A program made the position numbers and the translations under genes. The notes beneath the pieces are model-generated. The model searched no databases, had not been told where the DNA came from, and saw only the letters and a list, made by a program, of their open reading frames with translations. A DNA stretch of 64,000 nt from Caulobacter flavus (GTDB lineage Bacteria; Pseudomonadota; Alphaproteobacteria; Caulobacterales; Caulobacteraceae). The first letter of the stretch is position 1, and every line of letters begins with the position of its first letter. Shown piece by piece: positions 1 to 9,700 of this stretch. The stretch is taken from positions 4,686,001 to 4,750,000 of the forward strand of contig NZ_CP026100.1 of the NCBI RefSeq assembly GCF_003722335.1, read 5' to 3'.

Positions 1-636
1 TCGATCACGCAGACCGCCGAACAGGTAGTCCTTGTCGATCACCAGGTCCGAGCCGTCCTGGGCGACGCCTCTGACCAGCACGTGGACATGCGGGTTGTCG
101 GTGTTCCAGTGGTCGATCGCGGCCCAGTCCAGCCTGGTCCCCAGATCCTTCTCCATGGTCCGCATCAGGTCGCGCGTCGTGGCCCGCAGGTCGGCAAGCT
201 CCCCGGCGTCTTCGGGCGAGACCACGAAGCGGAAGTGATGGCGGTCATCCTCGCAGCGCGTGGCGAAGGCGCCGTGGTCGACGTCACCGTCGGGCCCGAA
301 CATCTTCGGCGACTCGCCGTCACGGGCGACACCAGCGCGCCGCAGGTAGCTCAGGTGCATCTTCAGCGGCGCGGCGCGATAACGGGCGCCCTGGTGGCGG
401 ACGATGTAGGACTTGACCACGACCTGGCGCGCGGCGGCCCGACCGCTGCGCAGCACGGCGCGCCCCCGTCCCGCGCTGCCCGTGCCTTTCCGTGGGCCAG
501 GGTCGAATACGCCCAGGCCGGCGCGCCTGCCCGCGCTCAGGACTTCGGCGATGTGACTGGGGTAGGACTGGACCTGGCCTGGCGACTGGTCACGGATACG
601 CCCGACGCGCGGCCGGAATTCGTTCTCGCGCCTCAT
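1..636 (-). CDS. Relaxase/mobilization nuclease, VirD2/DUF3363-like (N-terminal 212 residues; continues past the window edge)
   Basis: The reading frame is open from ATG 636 to base 1 with no stop, so the C-terminal part is outside the window. The N-terminus is basic (starts MRRENEFRPR). A stretch around residues 90-170 reads as the relaxase fold typical of VirD2-like mobilization proteins. Residues 183-188 give HVHVLV, the His-x-His metal-binding motif that positions the nicking Tyr in these enzymes. The expected role is to nick one strand at oriT, stay covalently attached and pilot the strand into the recipient. Following TraF, transglycosylase and DUF2840 on the same strand fits a conjugation block. 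The 286 bp upstream (637-922) shows no gene and could contain oriT, but I see no diagnostic oriT sequence. Confidence 0.85.
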   Translation of the reverse strand, partial: MRRENEFRPRVGRIRDQSPGQVQSYPSHIAEVLSAGRRAGLGVFDPGPRKGTGSAGRGRAVLRSGRAAARQVVVKSYIVRHQGARYRAAPLKMHLSYLRRAGVARDGESPKMFGPDGDVDHGAFATRCEDDRHHFRFVVSPEDAGELADLRATTRDLMRTMEKDLGTRLDWAAIDHWNTDNPHVHVLVRGVAQDGSDLVIDKDYLFGGLRDR

Positions 637-922
637 AGGACCGCTCCGGGGCGAGGGTCCTGGCCAAGACGTTGAAAAGACAAGAAAACGACGCTGGCGC
701 AGGACCCCGTCAGAACGGAGGGTCCTGGAAAATCACCAACACCATCAAAGACCTGGCCCGAAAGGGTCCTGGTCCTTTCATCTTGCCATAGGCCCGATGT
801 CGAAAAACACCCCTCCCCCCGCCTCGTCCTAGCCCCATCGTCCCAGCCGCCGGACAGACCATCGGAGCGCACGGCGAAGGACGGGGGACGCGCCAAAGCG
901 CGCGCCCCCCGCAATGGCGCCC

Positions 923-1207
923 TCAGCCGCCGAGCAAGTCCAGCCGCTGCTGGGCGGTCAGGATTTCGACCACGGTGGGATTGGCTCGCCCCTCGTCCTG
1001 CAGGTCCGCCACCGCATTCCAGGGGGCAATGTTCTCGATCACCTCCGCCTCGCCCGTCTGCGGATCGAAGGGTCCGGCGATGAACTGAGGCTCGCGCCGG
1101 CAATATCCGATCGCCGTTTCCAGGGCCTTGATGAGCTTGAAGGCGGCCTTGCGGTCGGCCCAGTAGGCCTGGCTTGCGGTGGCGGGGCGGTTGTGGAGAG
1201 CGGGCAT
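923..1207 (-). CDS. Hypothetical island protein, 94 aa
   Basis: Start ATG 1207 is chosen because an AGGTGA ribosome-binding sequence lies six bases upstream; a longer frame to 1252 lacks one. The protein begins MPALHNRPATAS and continues with a helical Lys-rich stretch, then 'FIAGPFDPQTGE' and an acidic C-terminal half. No signal peptide or membrane segment is present. I do not recognise the family. Its position between relaxase and transglycosylase genes, on the same strand, suggests an accessory transfer function, but this is inference only. Flanking gaps of about 250-290 bp hold no other convincing gene. Confidence 0.6.
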   Translation of the reverse strand: MPALHNRPATASQAYWADRKAAFKLIKALETAIGYCRREPQFIAGPFDPQTGEAEVIENIAPWNAVADLQDEGRANPTVVEILTAQQRLDLLGG

Positions 1208-1456
1208 TGAAGTCACCTGGCTTGGCGTCCTGCCGATCGAGGACAGGACCATCCGGGCAGCCGGCCACGGAGCCGTCAGGACCGCTGAAAGCGCCGCGAA
1301 GCGGGTCGTGGGGGAACCGAAATGCGCAGCATTTTGGGGGGACCGCGTCGTCTTGACGGCTCCTCGTCCGAAGCTGCCAGCGTGGTCCGGTTCTCGCCCG
1401 GCAGGCCCCAGTGCGGTTGTCCTCCCGCGCCTGCACCGGTTCGCTGCGGTCCAGGC

Positions 1457-2287
1457 TCATGGCCACAGCCCCTTAGCCCGCACGCTCGGAAAAGCCCGAT
1501 CCGACACCGCGCCATCGCGCCACGACGGCTCAACGAACAGACCCGAAGCCGCCGCGGCCTGTCGGGGATCGCCCCTCGCCGCCGCTGTGGTAGCGCCGAT
1601 AGCGGGGACCAAGGCGCGCACGTAATCCTGGGTCTCGCGTGGCAGGGGCCGCCCCACGGCCAGATGTTGGGCATACCGCTCGGGGCCAGCGTTATACGCC
1701 GCCAGGAACCCCGGCGATCCGAACCGGTCGTACATCCGCCGCAGGTACGCCGCGCCCGCCAACACATTGGCCCGCACATCGTAAGGGTCGTCGCCTAGCG
1801 CCATTTGCGCGGAAAGCTCGCGCCAGGTCGCCGGCATCAGCTGCAGGAGCCCCATGGCCCCCTTGCTGGAGATCGCCCTGGGCCGACCGGCGCTTTCCAC
1901 CCGGATCACGGCCAGGATCCAGGCGTGCGGCAGACCAAATCGGAGGGCCGCCTCGTCCACCGCAAGAGCGATTTCGTCGCCAGGATCAAGGGTCGCGGCC
2001 TGGGCGATGGGCGCAGCCGAGGCTGCGCCGGCCGCGCACACCAAGGCCAAGGCGAGCGCCATAGCCAAGGGCCCGCGGCTTCGCCGCCAAGGCGCAAGAG
2101 TGCCGATCGTCTCGTTCGCGATGAGCGTGCGGCCGTGCTCGCCACCGTCAAGGGCAGGGCGCGACACGCGCCGGCCTGACGGCCGCCCTTGACCGCGCCT
2201 GCGCGCGACCGCGTGTTGGGCCTCGACCGGGACGAGGAAATGACCGGCAAGCCGACCGAACAAGGAAATGAGGCTTGGCGCGCTCAT
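1457..2287 (-). CDS. Periplasmic lytic transglycosylase (SLT family) of the conjugation system
   Basis: The C-terminal half carries the goose-type lysozyme/SLT fold: 'VIRVESAG' with catalytic Glu131, then 'SKGAMGLLQLMPATW' and 'AAYNAGP', the standard SLT signatures. The enzyme would open peptidoglycan locally for assembly of the transfer apparatus. A hydrophobic signal-like segment sits at about residues 74-98, unusually far from the N-terminus. Either the first 65 residues are a cytoplasmic extension or an internal start is used. I prefer ATG 2287 because it overlaps the traF stop codon in an ATGA arrangement, indicating translational coupling. The order DUF2840-TraF-transglycosylase is typical for this island type. 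Confidence 0.85.
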   Translation of the reverse strand: MSAPSLISLFGRLAGHFLVPVEAQHAVARRRGQGRPSGRRVSRPALDGGEHGRTLIANETIGTLAPWRRSRGPLAMALALALVCAAGAASAAPIAQAATLDPGDEIALAVDEAALRFGLPHAWILAVIRVESAGRPRAISSKGAMGLLQLMPATWRELSAQMALGDDPYDVRANVLAGAAYLRRMYDRFGSPGFLAAYNAGPERYAQHLAVGRPLPRETQDYVRALVPAIGATTAAARGDPRQAAAASGLFVEPSWRDGAVSDRAFPSVRAKGLWP

Positions 2288-2805
2288 TTCGCAGGGCTCC
2301 AAGTCCATGCGGGTCGGGCCTGTCCGATCACCTGGCGGCGGGAGATCGGCCCGAAATAGCGGCTGTCGAGGCTGTTGGAGGCGTCCGGGTTGAGGAGAAA
2401 GACCTCGTCGGCGCGCAGCCGTCGGCAGCCGGAATAGGCGGTCAGTTTGCGGCCGTGACGATCGGCCGGCTTCATGCGGGCGGCCAGGCGTCCGTCAATG
2501 AAGAGCGCCCCGCCCTGCCCGCAGACCCGTTGCCCTTCGACAGCCGCGACCTCCTTCAGCAGGGGCACGTTGAGCGGCAGATAGCCCCGGATCGCCATCC
2601 ATCGGGCAAGGCCCGGCGGCGGCCGGACGGCGGCCAGCTCGCCCTTGGCGTAGTGGCCGGGCGTCACAAGGTAGAAGCCGATCGGGGCGCTGGCCGTGGT
2701 GTTCCATAGCAGTCGGGGCGCATGGGCGGAGCGACTGGCCGCGCAGACCAGCAGGCAGCCGGCCGCGCCCGCGGCCAGGGTGGCAAGAACCCGGCGGCCG
2801 CTCAC
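2284..2805 (-). CDS. traF: Conjugal transfer signal peptidase TraF (S26 family)
   Basis: This is a 173-aa protein with an N-terminal membrane segment (about residues 7-24). The S26 peptidase motif 'TTASAPIGFYLV' supplies Ser39, and 'LLKEVAAVEGQRVC' supplies Lys84, the expected catalytic dyad. TraF processes and in some systems cyclizes the pilin of the mating apparatus at the inner membrane. The start is GTG 2805, overlapping the stop of the DUF2840 gene (GTGA). The stop overlaps the ATG of the transglycosylase gene (ATGA), so the three genes are probably translated in a coupled way. Length and motifs are complete and the gene looks intact. Confidence 0.88.
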   Translation of the reverse strand: MSGRRVLATLAAGAAGCLLVCAASRSAHAPRLLWNTTASAPIGFYLVTPGHYAKGELAAVRPPPGLARWMAIRGYLPLNVPLLKEVAAVEGQRVCGQGGALFIDGRLAARMKPADRHGRKLTAYSGCRRLRADEVFLLNPDASNSLDSRYFGPISRRQVIGQARPAWTWSPAK

Positions 2806-3281
2806 AGCCCGATCCTCCGGCGCATCCGGAACGCCCTGTGGCGCGCGCGATCATAGCCGCGGGCTGGCAGGCCCACGCCGAGGCGCGCGCCGACATGACG
2901 CCAATAGTCCGGCGCGGCCTGGCCGGCCGGAACGCCCAGTTGTTCGACGCGGTCGATCGCTTCGAGCACGGCCTGGACCTTGGTCCAGCCGTGGATGTCG
3001 AGCAGGATTTCGGCGCCCGGACCGACTTCGGGATAGGTGGTGAAGGCCTCGCCCGACCGAACGGCGCGCAGGATGGCGATCCGGGATTCGACCGTGCCGT
3101 ACTCGCCGGCCCGCCAGCGCACGAAAGCAAAGACCGTATCGGGCGCGAACATCACCGTACGTCGGCGGCGATCGTGGACGGTCTCGCCGATCACGTCGCC
3201 GAAACGGATCCAACGTTCGATACGGTCGGCCAGGAACAGCAGATCGACCCGGGTAATGTCGCTTCTGGGGTGCTCAACCAC
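2802..3281 (-). CDS. DUF2840 family protein
   Basis: This 159-aa basic soluble protein contains 'LTxVDLLFL-ADRIERWIRFG' type segments and 'APDTVFAFVRWRAGEYGT', which match the DUF2840 family found next to traF in alphaproteobacterial conjugative islands. The function is unknown. Start GTG 3281 lies 8 bases inside the end of the upstream HTH gene, and the stop overlaps the traF start, so it sits in the middle of a coupled operon. In related islands parA and a repA-like gene often lie between the HTH gene and DUF2840; neither is present here. Confidence 0.8.
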   Translation of the reverse strand: MVEHPRSDITRVDLLFLADRIERWIRFGDVIGETVHDRRRRTVMFAPDTVFAFVRWRAGEYGTVESRIAILRAVRSGEAFTTYPEVGPGAEILLDIHGWTKVQAVLEAIDRVEQLGVPAGQAAPDYWRHVGARLGVGLPARGYDRARHRAFRMRRRIGL

Positions 3282-3561
3282 GGTTGGCGCGCTCCAGATA
3301 GGCCGGCGCGATGGCGGCGTGCTCCTGGGCCGGCGGCGTGGTGACGGCGGCGAAGTCGCTGGTCGACCGGCGCATTCCGCGCCGCGACCAGGCCTCCAGG
3401 TCAGCTAGGGCGTAGACGATCCGCCCCCCGTTCTTGCGATAGACGGGCCCAGTTCCGTAGCACCGATATTTGGCCAGGGTGCTTGTCGAGATGCGCAGAT
3501 GCTTGGCCGCTTCCGGCGCCAGGAGGAGGCGCTCGGCGGCGACGTCGTTAGGAATGGACAT
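3274..3561 (-). CDS. AlpA/excisionase-type helix-turn-helix regulator
   Basis: This 95-aa protein has an N-terminal MerR-like helix-turn-helix: 'LLLAPEAAKHLRISTSTLAKYRCYGTGP' followed by the wing 'YRKNGGRIVYALADLEAWS'. These proteins bind island DNA as small transcription regulators or excision factors. The remaining roughly 35 residues are low complexity. It is the first gene of the coupled operon leading into DUF2840, traF and the transglycosylase, so it may control transfer genes. It is distant from the integrase, so a regulatory role is more likely than a directionality-factor role. Confidence 0.8.
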   Translation of the reverse strand: MSIPNDVAAERLLLAPEAAKHLRISTSTLAKYRCYGTGPVYRKNGGRIVYALADLEAWSRRGMRRSTSDFAAVTTPPAQEHAAIAPAYLERANRG

Positions 3562-3691
3562 TGCCGGATCCTTCGGAAGCCGCCGGAAAGCCCTGGAAAT
3601 CGGAGGGCGGCTCCGGGAAAGCCTCGCTCACGGCATGCCCGCCGAGGGATGGCGAAGACCGGAGGGGGGCCATTTTCGCCCCTAGGAAGGA

Positions 3692-4438
3692 TCAGAACCC
3701 GGCGCGGAGCAGCTGGAGGTATCCGCCGGCCATGAGCGCCCTGCCCCGCCGCACTAGGCGTGCGGTGACATCGCGCACGCTGGAGGTGGCGAAGGCGGCG
3801 TCCTGGACGGCCTCCTCGCCGAAGAGATCGCCCGCGATCTGCCGGTGGCTGCGACCGCTCAACGACCCGTCGAGCGCGAAAAGGCAACGCGCAAGCCGCT
3901 CTCGCTGCGCCAGGCTGAGCCTCGACTTGGGCGGCGCGGGCGTCAGGCTGGCGCGCCGAAGCGCGTCGACAGCCCGGACCCGAAGATTGAAATCGGCGTC
4001 GTAGGCCAACACCACGAGCAACGGTCCGGCGGGCGACGCTTCGCCGCGCAGTTGCACCTGCAGGCCGCTGGGCAGGCGGATGTGGCGCCCGTCTTCGCCC
4101 TCGACCGGCTCGCGCAAGGACGCCGGTAAAGCACGCGGACGGCCAAAGGACGCGCGCTCCAGCGGCACCACCAGGCCCGGGGCCACGTCGGCGCGCCATA
4201 CGACGCCGGCCTCGTCGGCGCCCAGCTCCGGGTCAGCCGGGGCCGACAGTCCCCAGCGCCGGTCGAGCCGGTGGCCCACCTCGGCCTTCCGGCGGTAGTC
4301 AGCGCGGTAATCGGGATTGCGGCGCAGGAACTCCCAGCAGAAGGACGGGACGGTCAGGCCAAGAGACGCGCGCCAGCCCCCGCCCCCGCGCACGCCGGGC
4401 GGCCGACCCTTGCCAGGACTGGCGTTCGGCGCGGCCAT
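3692..4438 (-). CDS. DUF6499/DUF2285 domain protein (island transcription-regulator-like)
   Basis: This 248-aa protein contains 'FCWEFLRRNPDYRADYRR' at about residues 33-50, the signature of the short N-terminal domain (DUF6499). That is followed by a middle portion with 'RHIRLPSGLQVQLRG' and a C-terminal DUF2285 segment with 'LSGRSHRQIAGDLFGEEAV', which resembles a recombinase/HTH helix pair. Family members are common upstream of the AlpA-like regulator in alphaproteobacterial islands; their function is undetermined. The start at 4438 follows a Gly/Pro-rich leader. A 130-bp gap separates it from the HTH gene downstream. Confidence 0.78.
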   Translation of the reverse strand: MAAPNASPGKGRPPGVRGGGGWRASLGLTVPSFCWEFLRRNPDYRADYRRKAEVGHRLDRRWGLSAPADPELGADEAGVVWRADVAPGLVVPLERASFGRPRALPASLREPVEGEDGRHIRLPSGLQVQLRGEASPAGPLLVVLAYDADFNLRVRAVDALRRASLTPAPPKSRLSLAQRERLARCLFALDGSLSGRSHRQIAGDLFGEEAVQDAAFATSSVRDVTARLVRRGRALMAGGYLQLLRAGF

Positions 4439-4604
4439 GAGGCCATGCGGACAGCACTTAGAGGATCGCGCATCGCAAAGGCGCTAATCGGACCCTTACG
4501 ATACGGATGACGGCAGCAATCTCGCGCGAGAACGGCAACGATCCGCGATCAGGTCGGCAACCAACTGGTCCGTACCCGGCGCTTTGTGGCGCCGTTCAGC
4601 GAAA

Positions 4605-4946
4605 CTAGGCGCGCCGCAGGTCCAGGCCCGCTTCGATCAACGCCTTCACTGCGATGAGCTCGGGCTCGCCCAGCGCGGAGACGATCTGCAGGATTTCCAC
4701 GAGCGTATCGTTGGCGGATTCACTCACGACGAAGTCGCCGTGCTGGAAGAGTTCGACCGCATTTATGTTGAGCGCGCGCACTAACCGAACGATCGTCTCG
4801 AACGTTGGACCGGCTTTCCCATTCTCGATGTTCTGGACCGCGCCGGGTTGGCGGTCGATCAGCTCAGCAAGTTGGGCCTGCGTGAGGCCAGCACGCGTGC
4901 GATGGTGGCGAACGATCGCACCAACCTGCTCTTCAAGCCGCGCCAT
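4605..4946 (-). CDS. XRE-family transcriptional regulator, 113 aa
   Basis: An N-terminal HTH_3 domain at residues 7-62 reads 'VGAIVRHHRTRAGLTQAQLA', then 'RQPGAVQNIENGKAGPTFETIVRLVRAL'. The C-terminal 50 residues are acidic and Ala/Leu-rich, likely for dimerization. It lies divergently from the FecI-like sigma gene (147-bp shared upstream region 4947-5093). It could therefore control entry into the lasso-peptide locus, or be an island regulator unrelated to it. No autoregulatory repeat was identified. Confidence 0.8.
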   Translation of the reverse strand: MARLEEQVGAIVRHHRTRAGLTQAQLAELIDRQPGAVQNIENGKAGPTFETIVRLVRALNINAVELFQHGDFVVSESANDTLVEILQIVSALGEPELIAVKALIEAGLDLRRA

Positions 4947-5093
4947 ACACCCTGCCCAACTATCGACTTGGGCGAAGCTTCCTTGACCAACCCGGCACCA
5001 GACAGCTTTTCAGAATGTGTAATTCGGAAAATACATCTTCTAAAACTCGCTCTCTTGTAGGATTCTGTGGGTGTTCACAGGTGGACCCGCCCC

Positions 5094-5609
5094 ATGGATG
5101 GCTTTTCTCCTCCGGTCGCCGCCGCCCCGACCACGCTCGAAGCGTGGTTCCGGCGGTACGGCGCCTGGCTCACCCCGATCCTCCGACGCCGTTATGGCGA
5201 CTTGGCCGAGGACCTTACGCATGAGGCCCTGTTGCGGGCCGCCGCCCGCGGCAGCGAGACGCCAAACCACAAGGCCTTCCTGCTCACGATCGCCGACAAC
5301 CTCGCGCGGGATCACATGCGCCGGCAGCGCCGCGAGAGCACGCACGCCACCAAGAGCGAGCCCTTGACGCCACGCACCACGCCCGCGTCGCAGGAACAAC
5401 TGCTGCAGCTGAAAGAGATCGTGCTAGCCCTGCCGCCAGAGTTGCGCGATGTTTTCGTGCTGACCCGGCTGCGAGGCCTGACCTACTCCGACATCGTCGA
5501 GCTCCGCGGTATTCCGCTGGGCACGGTGAAGGATCGGGTGCGTCGCGCGTTCGCGCTGGTGTCGGCGGCCATGGGGGACGAGGGCGGCCCGTGTGATGAC
5601 CAACAGTAG
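5094..5609 (+). CDS. ECF sigma factor, FecI type
   Basis: This 171-aa sigma-70 family protein has region 2 'YGDLAEDLTHEALLRAA...HKAFLLTIADNLARDHMRR' (about residues 33-82) and region 4 'LPPELRDVFVLTRLRGLTYSDIVELRGIPLGTVKDRVRRA' (about residues 117-156). FecI-type factors are held and activated by a partner FecR in response to an occupied TonB receptor. ATG 5094 is preferred over the earlier GTG 5067 because AGGTGG lies nine bases upstream. The next gene, fecR-like, starts inside its 3' end. Its context with receptor and isopeptidase is the arrangement known for the astexin-type lasso loci. Confidence 0.9.
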   Translation: MDGFSPPVAAAPTTLEAWFRRYGAWLTPILRRRYGDLAEDLTHEALLRAAARGSETPNHKAFLLTIADNLARDHMRRQRRESTHATKSEPLTPRTTPASQEQLLQLKEIVLALPPELRDVFVLTRLRGLTYSDIVELRGIPLGTVKDRVRRAFALVSAAMGDEGGPCDDQQ

Positions 5610-6591
5610 CGAGAAGATCCCGCGGTCGACCCAGGAGGCGGCCGATTGGTTCACGCGCTTGAGCGATCCGGTCATCGAGACCGAGGATCTCGAGGCCTTT
5701 TCCCGTTGGCGGGCCAAGCCCGGCAATCGCGCCGCCTACGAGCGGATCGAGGACATCAGCCAGTCCATGCTCGCCCTGACGGACGACCCCGACATGAAGG
5801 TCGCCGTGAACAAGGCGATGACCAGGCCGCGCGAACCGCGCGCCGCGCCGGTGTCCTGGCCCCGCCTGCGGCTGCTGTTTATCGGCGGCGTGACAGTCGC
5901 GGCCTGCCTGGCCGCCGGCGTTTTCTATGTCCGCCAGCCCACCTACCAGACCAAGGTCGGCGAGACCTTCAGCGCGCGCCTCGAAGATGGTTCGCGCATC
6001 CAGCTCAACACCGACAGCGCCGTGCGGGTGCGCTACAGCGCTGGGGTTCGGCGCATCGAACTCCTGCGCGGCCAGGCGCTGTTCGAGGTCGCCCACAATG
6101 CCGCGCGCCCCTTCATCGTCGCCGCCGCCGACACCCAGGTCCGCGCGCTCGGCACGCGCTTCGAGGTCCGTCGCCAGGGCGACGAGGTGCATGTGGTGCT
6201 GGCGCAGGGCAGCGTAGAAGTCACCGACCGAGACGCGCCCAACGCGCACTGGCGTCTGGCTCCTGGCCAGGCCATCCAGGTGGCGACGCGTGCGCCCGCC
6301 GCGGCCAAGCCGGTGGCGGTGGACGTCGCGACGGCCACCAGCTGGACGACCGGCAATCTGACGCTCCAGGACATGACCCTGGCCGACGCGGTGGCCGAGC
6401 TCAATCGCTATAGCCGCGACAAGATTCTCCTCTCCGACGGCGTTCCGGCGGACCATCGCGTCAGCGGCGTCTTCCCGGCGGGCGAGAACGGCGACTTCAT
6501 CGCCGCCGTCTCGGCGCTCTATGGCCTGGAGACCGTGCGTCTGCCCAACGGCGACGTGCGCTTGCAACCCAAGGTGACAAGCGCCTCCTGA
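5596..6591 (+). CDS. FecR-like anti-sigma/sigma regulator
   Basis: This protein of about 331 aa has an N-terminal DUF4880 domain ('AADWFTRLSDPVIETEDLEAFSRWRAKP'). A single membrane segment near residues 90-110 is followed by a periplasmic FecR domain: 'GETFSARLEDGSRIQLNTDSAVRV', then 'QALFEVAHNAARPFIVAAADTQVRALGT'. A C-terminal STN-like repeat ends near residue 325. It would pass the receptor signal across the inner membrane to the sigma factor encoded immediately upstream, with which it overlaps by 14 bases. The ATG at 5596 directly follows a possible GTG at 5593. Confidence 0.9.
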   Translation: MTNSSEKIPRSTQEAADWFTRLSDPVIETEDLEAFSRWRAKPGNRAAYERIEDISQSMLALTDDPDMKVAVNKAMTRPREPRAAPVSWPRLRLLFIGGVTVAACLAAGVFYVRQPTYQTKVGETFSARLEDGSRIQLNTDSAVRVRYSAGVRRIELLRGQALFEVAHNAARPFIVAAADTQVRALGTRFEVRRQGDEVHVVLAQGSVEVTDRDAPNAHWRLAPGQAIQVATRAPAAAKPVAVDVATATSWTTGNLTLQDMTLADAVAELNRYSRDKILLSDGVPADHRVSGVFPAGENGDFIAAVSALYGLETVRLPNGDVRLQPKVTSAS

Positions 6592-6712
6592 CGTCATAAT
6601 TTTTTCACGAAGGCCATCCTCCTCCGCCGCGTCGGACGTCTCCCTTTCGCACAACGGCGGTTTCCAGCGGATCCTCACGATCACGCCCGCCCTGTGGCGG
6701 GGGAAAGTCGAG

Positions 6713-9700
6713 ATGACGCGAGTGAGCGTGAGTTTGTTGTCGGGCGTATCCTTGGCCGCGCTGGTCGCGACGGCCGCGGCGCCAGCGATCGCGTCGGCGC
6801 AGGACATGGCGGTGACGATCGCCCTTCCCGCCGGCCCCATGCAGAAGTCCCTGGTGGCGCTGGCCAACCAGACCAATGTGCGGATCCTGTTCGAGAGCGA
6901 ACTCGTCGCCGGGCTGTCGGCTCCGGCCCTGCAAGGCCGCTACACCGCGCGCGAAGCGGTCGAAAAGCTGCTGTCGAACAGCAGCGTGAGCGTCGAACAG
7001 ATCAGACCGGGCGTCCTCGTCCTGCGTCCCCTGCGCATGCCGGTCAGCGCGCCCGTGGCCGTCGGCTTGCCGCCGACCAGCAGCGACAGCCCTGCCGCCG
7101 TGACCCAGAGCGACCCGACCCTGGTCGATGAAATCGTCGTCGGCAGCCACATCCGGGGGGTCAAGGACAGCGCCTCGCCGGTGGTCGTGCTCAGCCGCGA
7201 AGACATCGACCAGGCCGGCTATGCGAGCATCGCCGAAGCGCTAACCGCCCTGCCCCAGGCCTTCGGTGGGACGGCCAGCGAGGATAGCCTGGCCACGGGC
7301 GCGGACCCCAACGGCACCAACATGATGCGCGGCACGGGCGTGGATCTGCGTGGCCTGGGCGCGGACGCCACCCTGGTGCTCGTCAACGGCAAGCGCATGG
7401 CCGGGGCCGGCGTGTACGGCGACTTTGCCGACATCTCCTCGATCCCCTTCGCCGCTGTGGGCCGGACTGAGGTGCTGCTCGACGGCGCTTCGGCCCTCTA
7501 TGGCTCCGACGCCGTGGGCGGCGTCGTCGACATTCGCCTGCGGACTGATCTGGATGGCGGCGAGAGCCGCGTGTCGGCCGGCGCGGCGACCCAAGGCGGC
7601 TACTCGCGCTATTTGGCCAGCCAGGCGCTGGGCAAGACCTGGGCGGGTGGCCACGTGCTGGCGGCCTACGAGTACACCCGCAATGAAAACCTGCATGCGG
7701 CCGATCGCGCCTACGCGGGCAATGCCGACCTGCGAGTGCTGGGCGGTACGGATCGGCGAAGCACCACCAGCGCCCCAGGCAACATCCTGCGTCTCAATGC
7801 GGCAGGGGCCTATGTGCCGACCTATGCGATCCCCGCCAATCAGAACGGCGTGGGTCTGACGGCGGCGGATTTCGTTGCGGGCACCGTCAACTACACCAAC
7901 CAGCGCGGAACCTACGACATCCTGCCCCAGTCGGAGCGGCACAGCGCCATAGTCTCCGTCGGTCAGGACGTGGGGGCGGTGGAACTGACCGGCGATTTTC
8001 GGTTTGCCCATCGCGAGATCGACGCCCGCAACGGGGCCTCGACCGCGACCCTGGTGCTGACCGCCGCTAATCCGTACTACGTTTCGCCCACGGGCCAGTC
8101 GTCCGAGCGCATCGCCTACTCGTTCCAAAACGAGGCTGGCGGCGTGCGGAATTGGGGCGTCAGCGAAAGCTTGGGCGCGGCGCTCGGCGCGAAGGCCCGG
8201 CTCGGCGCCGGGTGGAATGCCGACCTCTCGGGTGTCTACGCCCAAGAAATCGGGATCAGCCACAGCACCGGCCAGGTCAACAGCACCTATCTCTCCGAGG
8301 CGGCGGGCTTGAGCGCCGACAGCGCGCTGACGAGTTTTAGCGCGGCCCGCGATGGCTATTTCAATCCCTATGTCGGGACCGGCTATTCCAACCCCAAGGC
8401 GGTGCTCGACTTCATCCTCTCAGGCTGGGATCTTTCCAAGAGCCGCAACGAGCTGAAGTCCGTCAATCTGGTGTTCGACGGCCCCCTCCTGCAGTTGCCG
8501 GGCGGCAAGCTTCGTCTGGCGGTTGGCGGTCAACTCCGCCGCGAGGAAGTCCGGACGGGCGGAGCGCGCTTCCTGTCCGGATACGTCCAGACCGCTAAGG
8601 TTACGCGGGCCTTCAGCCGCGATGTCAAAAGTCTGTTCGCCGAACTGAACGCACCGTTGGTCGGACCAGACAACGCCTTGCCCTTCGTCGAGCGGTTGGA
8701 ATTGTCGCTGGCGGGCCGGATCGAGGACTATGACGATGTCGGCTCGACCCGAAACCCGAAGGTCGGCGTGATCTGGTCGCCCAGCCACGACCTGACCTTC
8801 AAGGCCACCTATGGGACCTCGTTCCGCGCTCCGGCGCTCTACGAGCTGAACGCGCCCTATTCCATCACGCCGATACTGGTGAGCTACAATGGCGGGCAGG
8901 TCGCCTCTTTGGTCTATACCGGCGGCAATCCAGACCTGAAGCCCGAGACCGCCAAGTCCTGGACGGCCGGGGTGACCTACACGCCGCAAGGGGCGCCGGA
9001 CCTGACCCTCGGTCTGAACGCTTATCGGACCGACTTCACCAATCGGGTCGGCTCGCCTGTGGTGCTCGCCCAGGCCTTGACCTCGGCGGAGTATGCGCCG
9101 TTCCGCACCTTCGTCAGCCCCGCCTCCAACGCCGCCGACCGCGCGCTGGTGCAGGCGATCATGGCGGACAGCCATGCCTCGGGCACCTCGGCCTACTCGG
9201 TCGATACCTATGGCGCGGTGATCGACCTGCGCAACGTCAACACCGGCAGCCTTGTGGTGCAGGGCATGGACGCCACCATCGCCTACGGCACGACCGTTCG
9301 CGGCGATCCGCTGGACCTGAACGGCAGCCTGACCTGGCTGCAGCACTACAAGCGAAAGCTCACCCCGACCTCGACCGAAGTCGAGCTGGCGGGCCAGGCA
9401 GGGTATCCGGCCGACCTTCGCCTTCGTGTGTCGGCGACCTGGACCCACGGTGCGGCCGCCGTCACGGTAGGCCTCAACCATGTCGGCGACACCTATGCCG
9501 ACACCGGCCGACGTATCCACCCGTGGACGACGGCGGACCTTCAGGCCCGCTTGCGCGGCAGGATCTTCGGCGTCGACGGCCTCTCGGTCGCGCTTACCGT
9601 CCAGAACCTCTTTGATCAGGATCCGCCCTTCTACGACAATCCGGCCGGCTACGGGTATGACCCCGCCAACGCCGACCCCATCGGCCGCATCGTCAGCTTT

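Noticed and set aside
82..675. Long + strand frame of 197 codons at the left edge
   Set aside because: It is antisense to the relaxase gene, whose HVHVLV motif and open frame to the window edge are convincing; the + frame has no recognisable domain.
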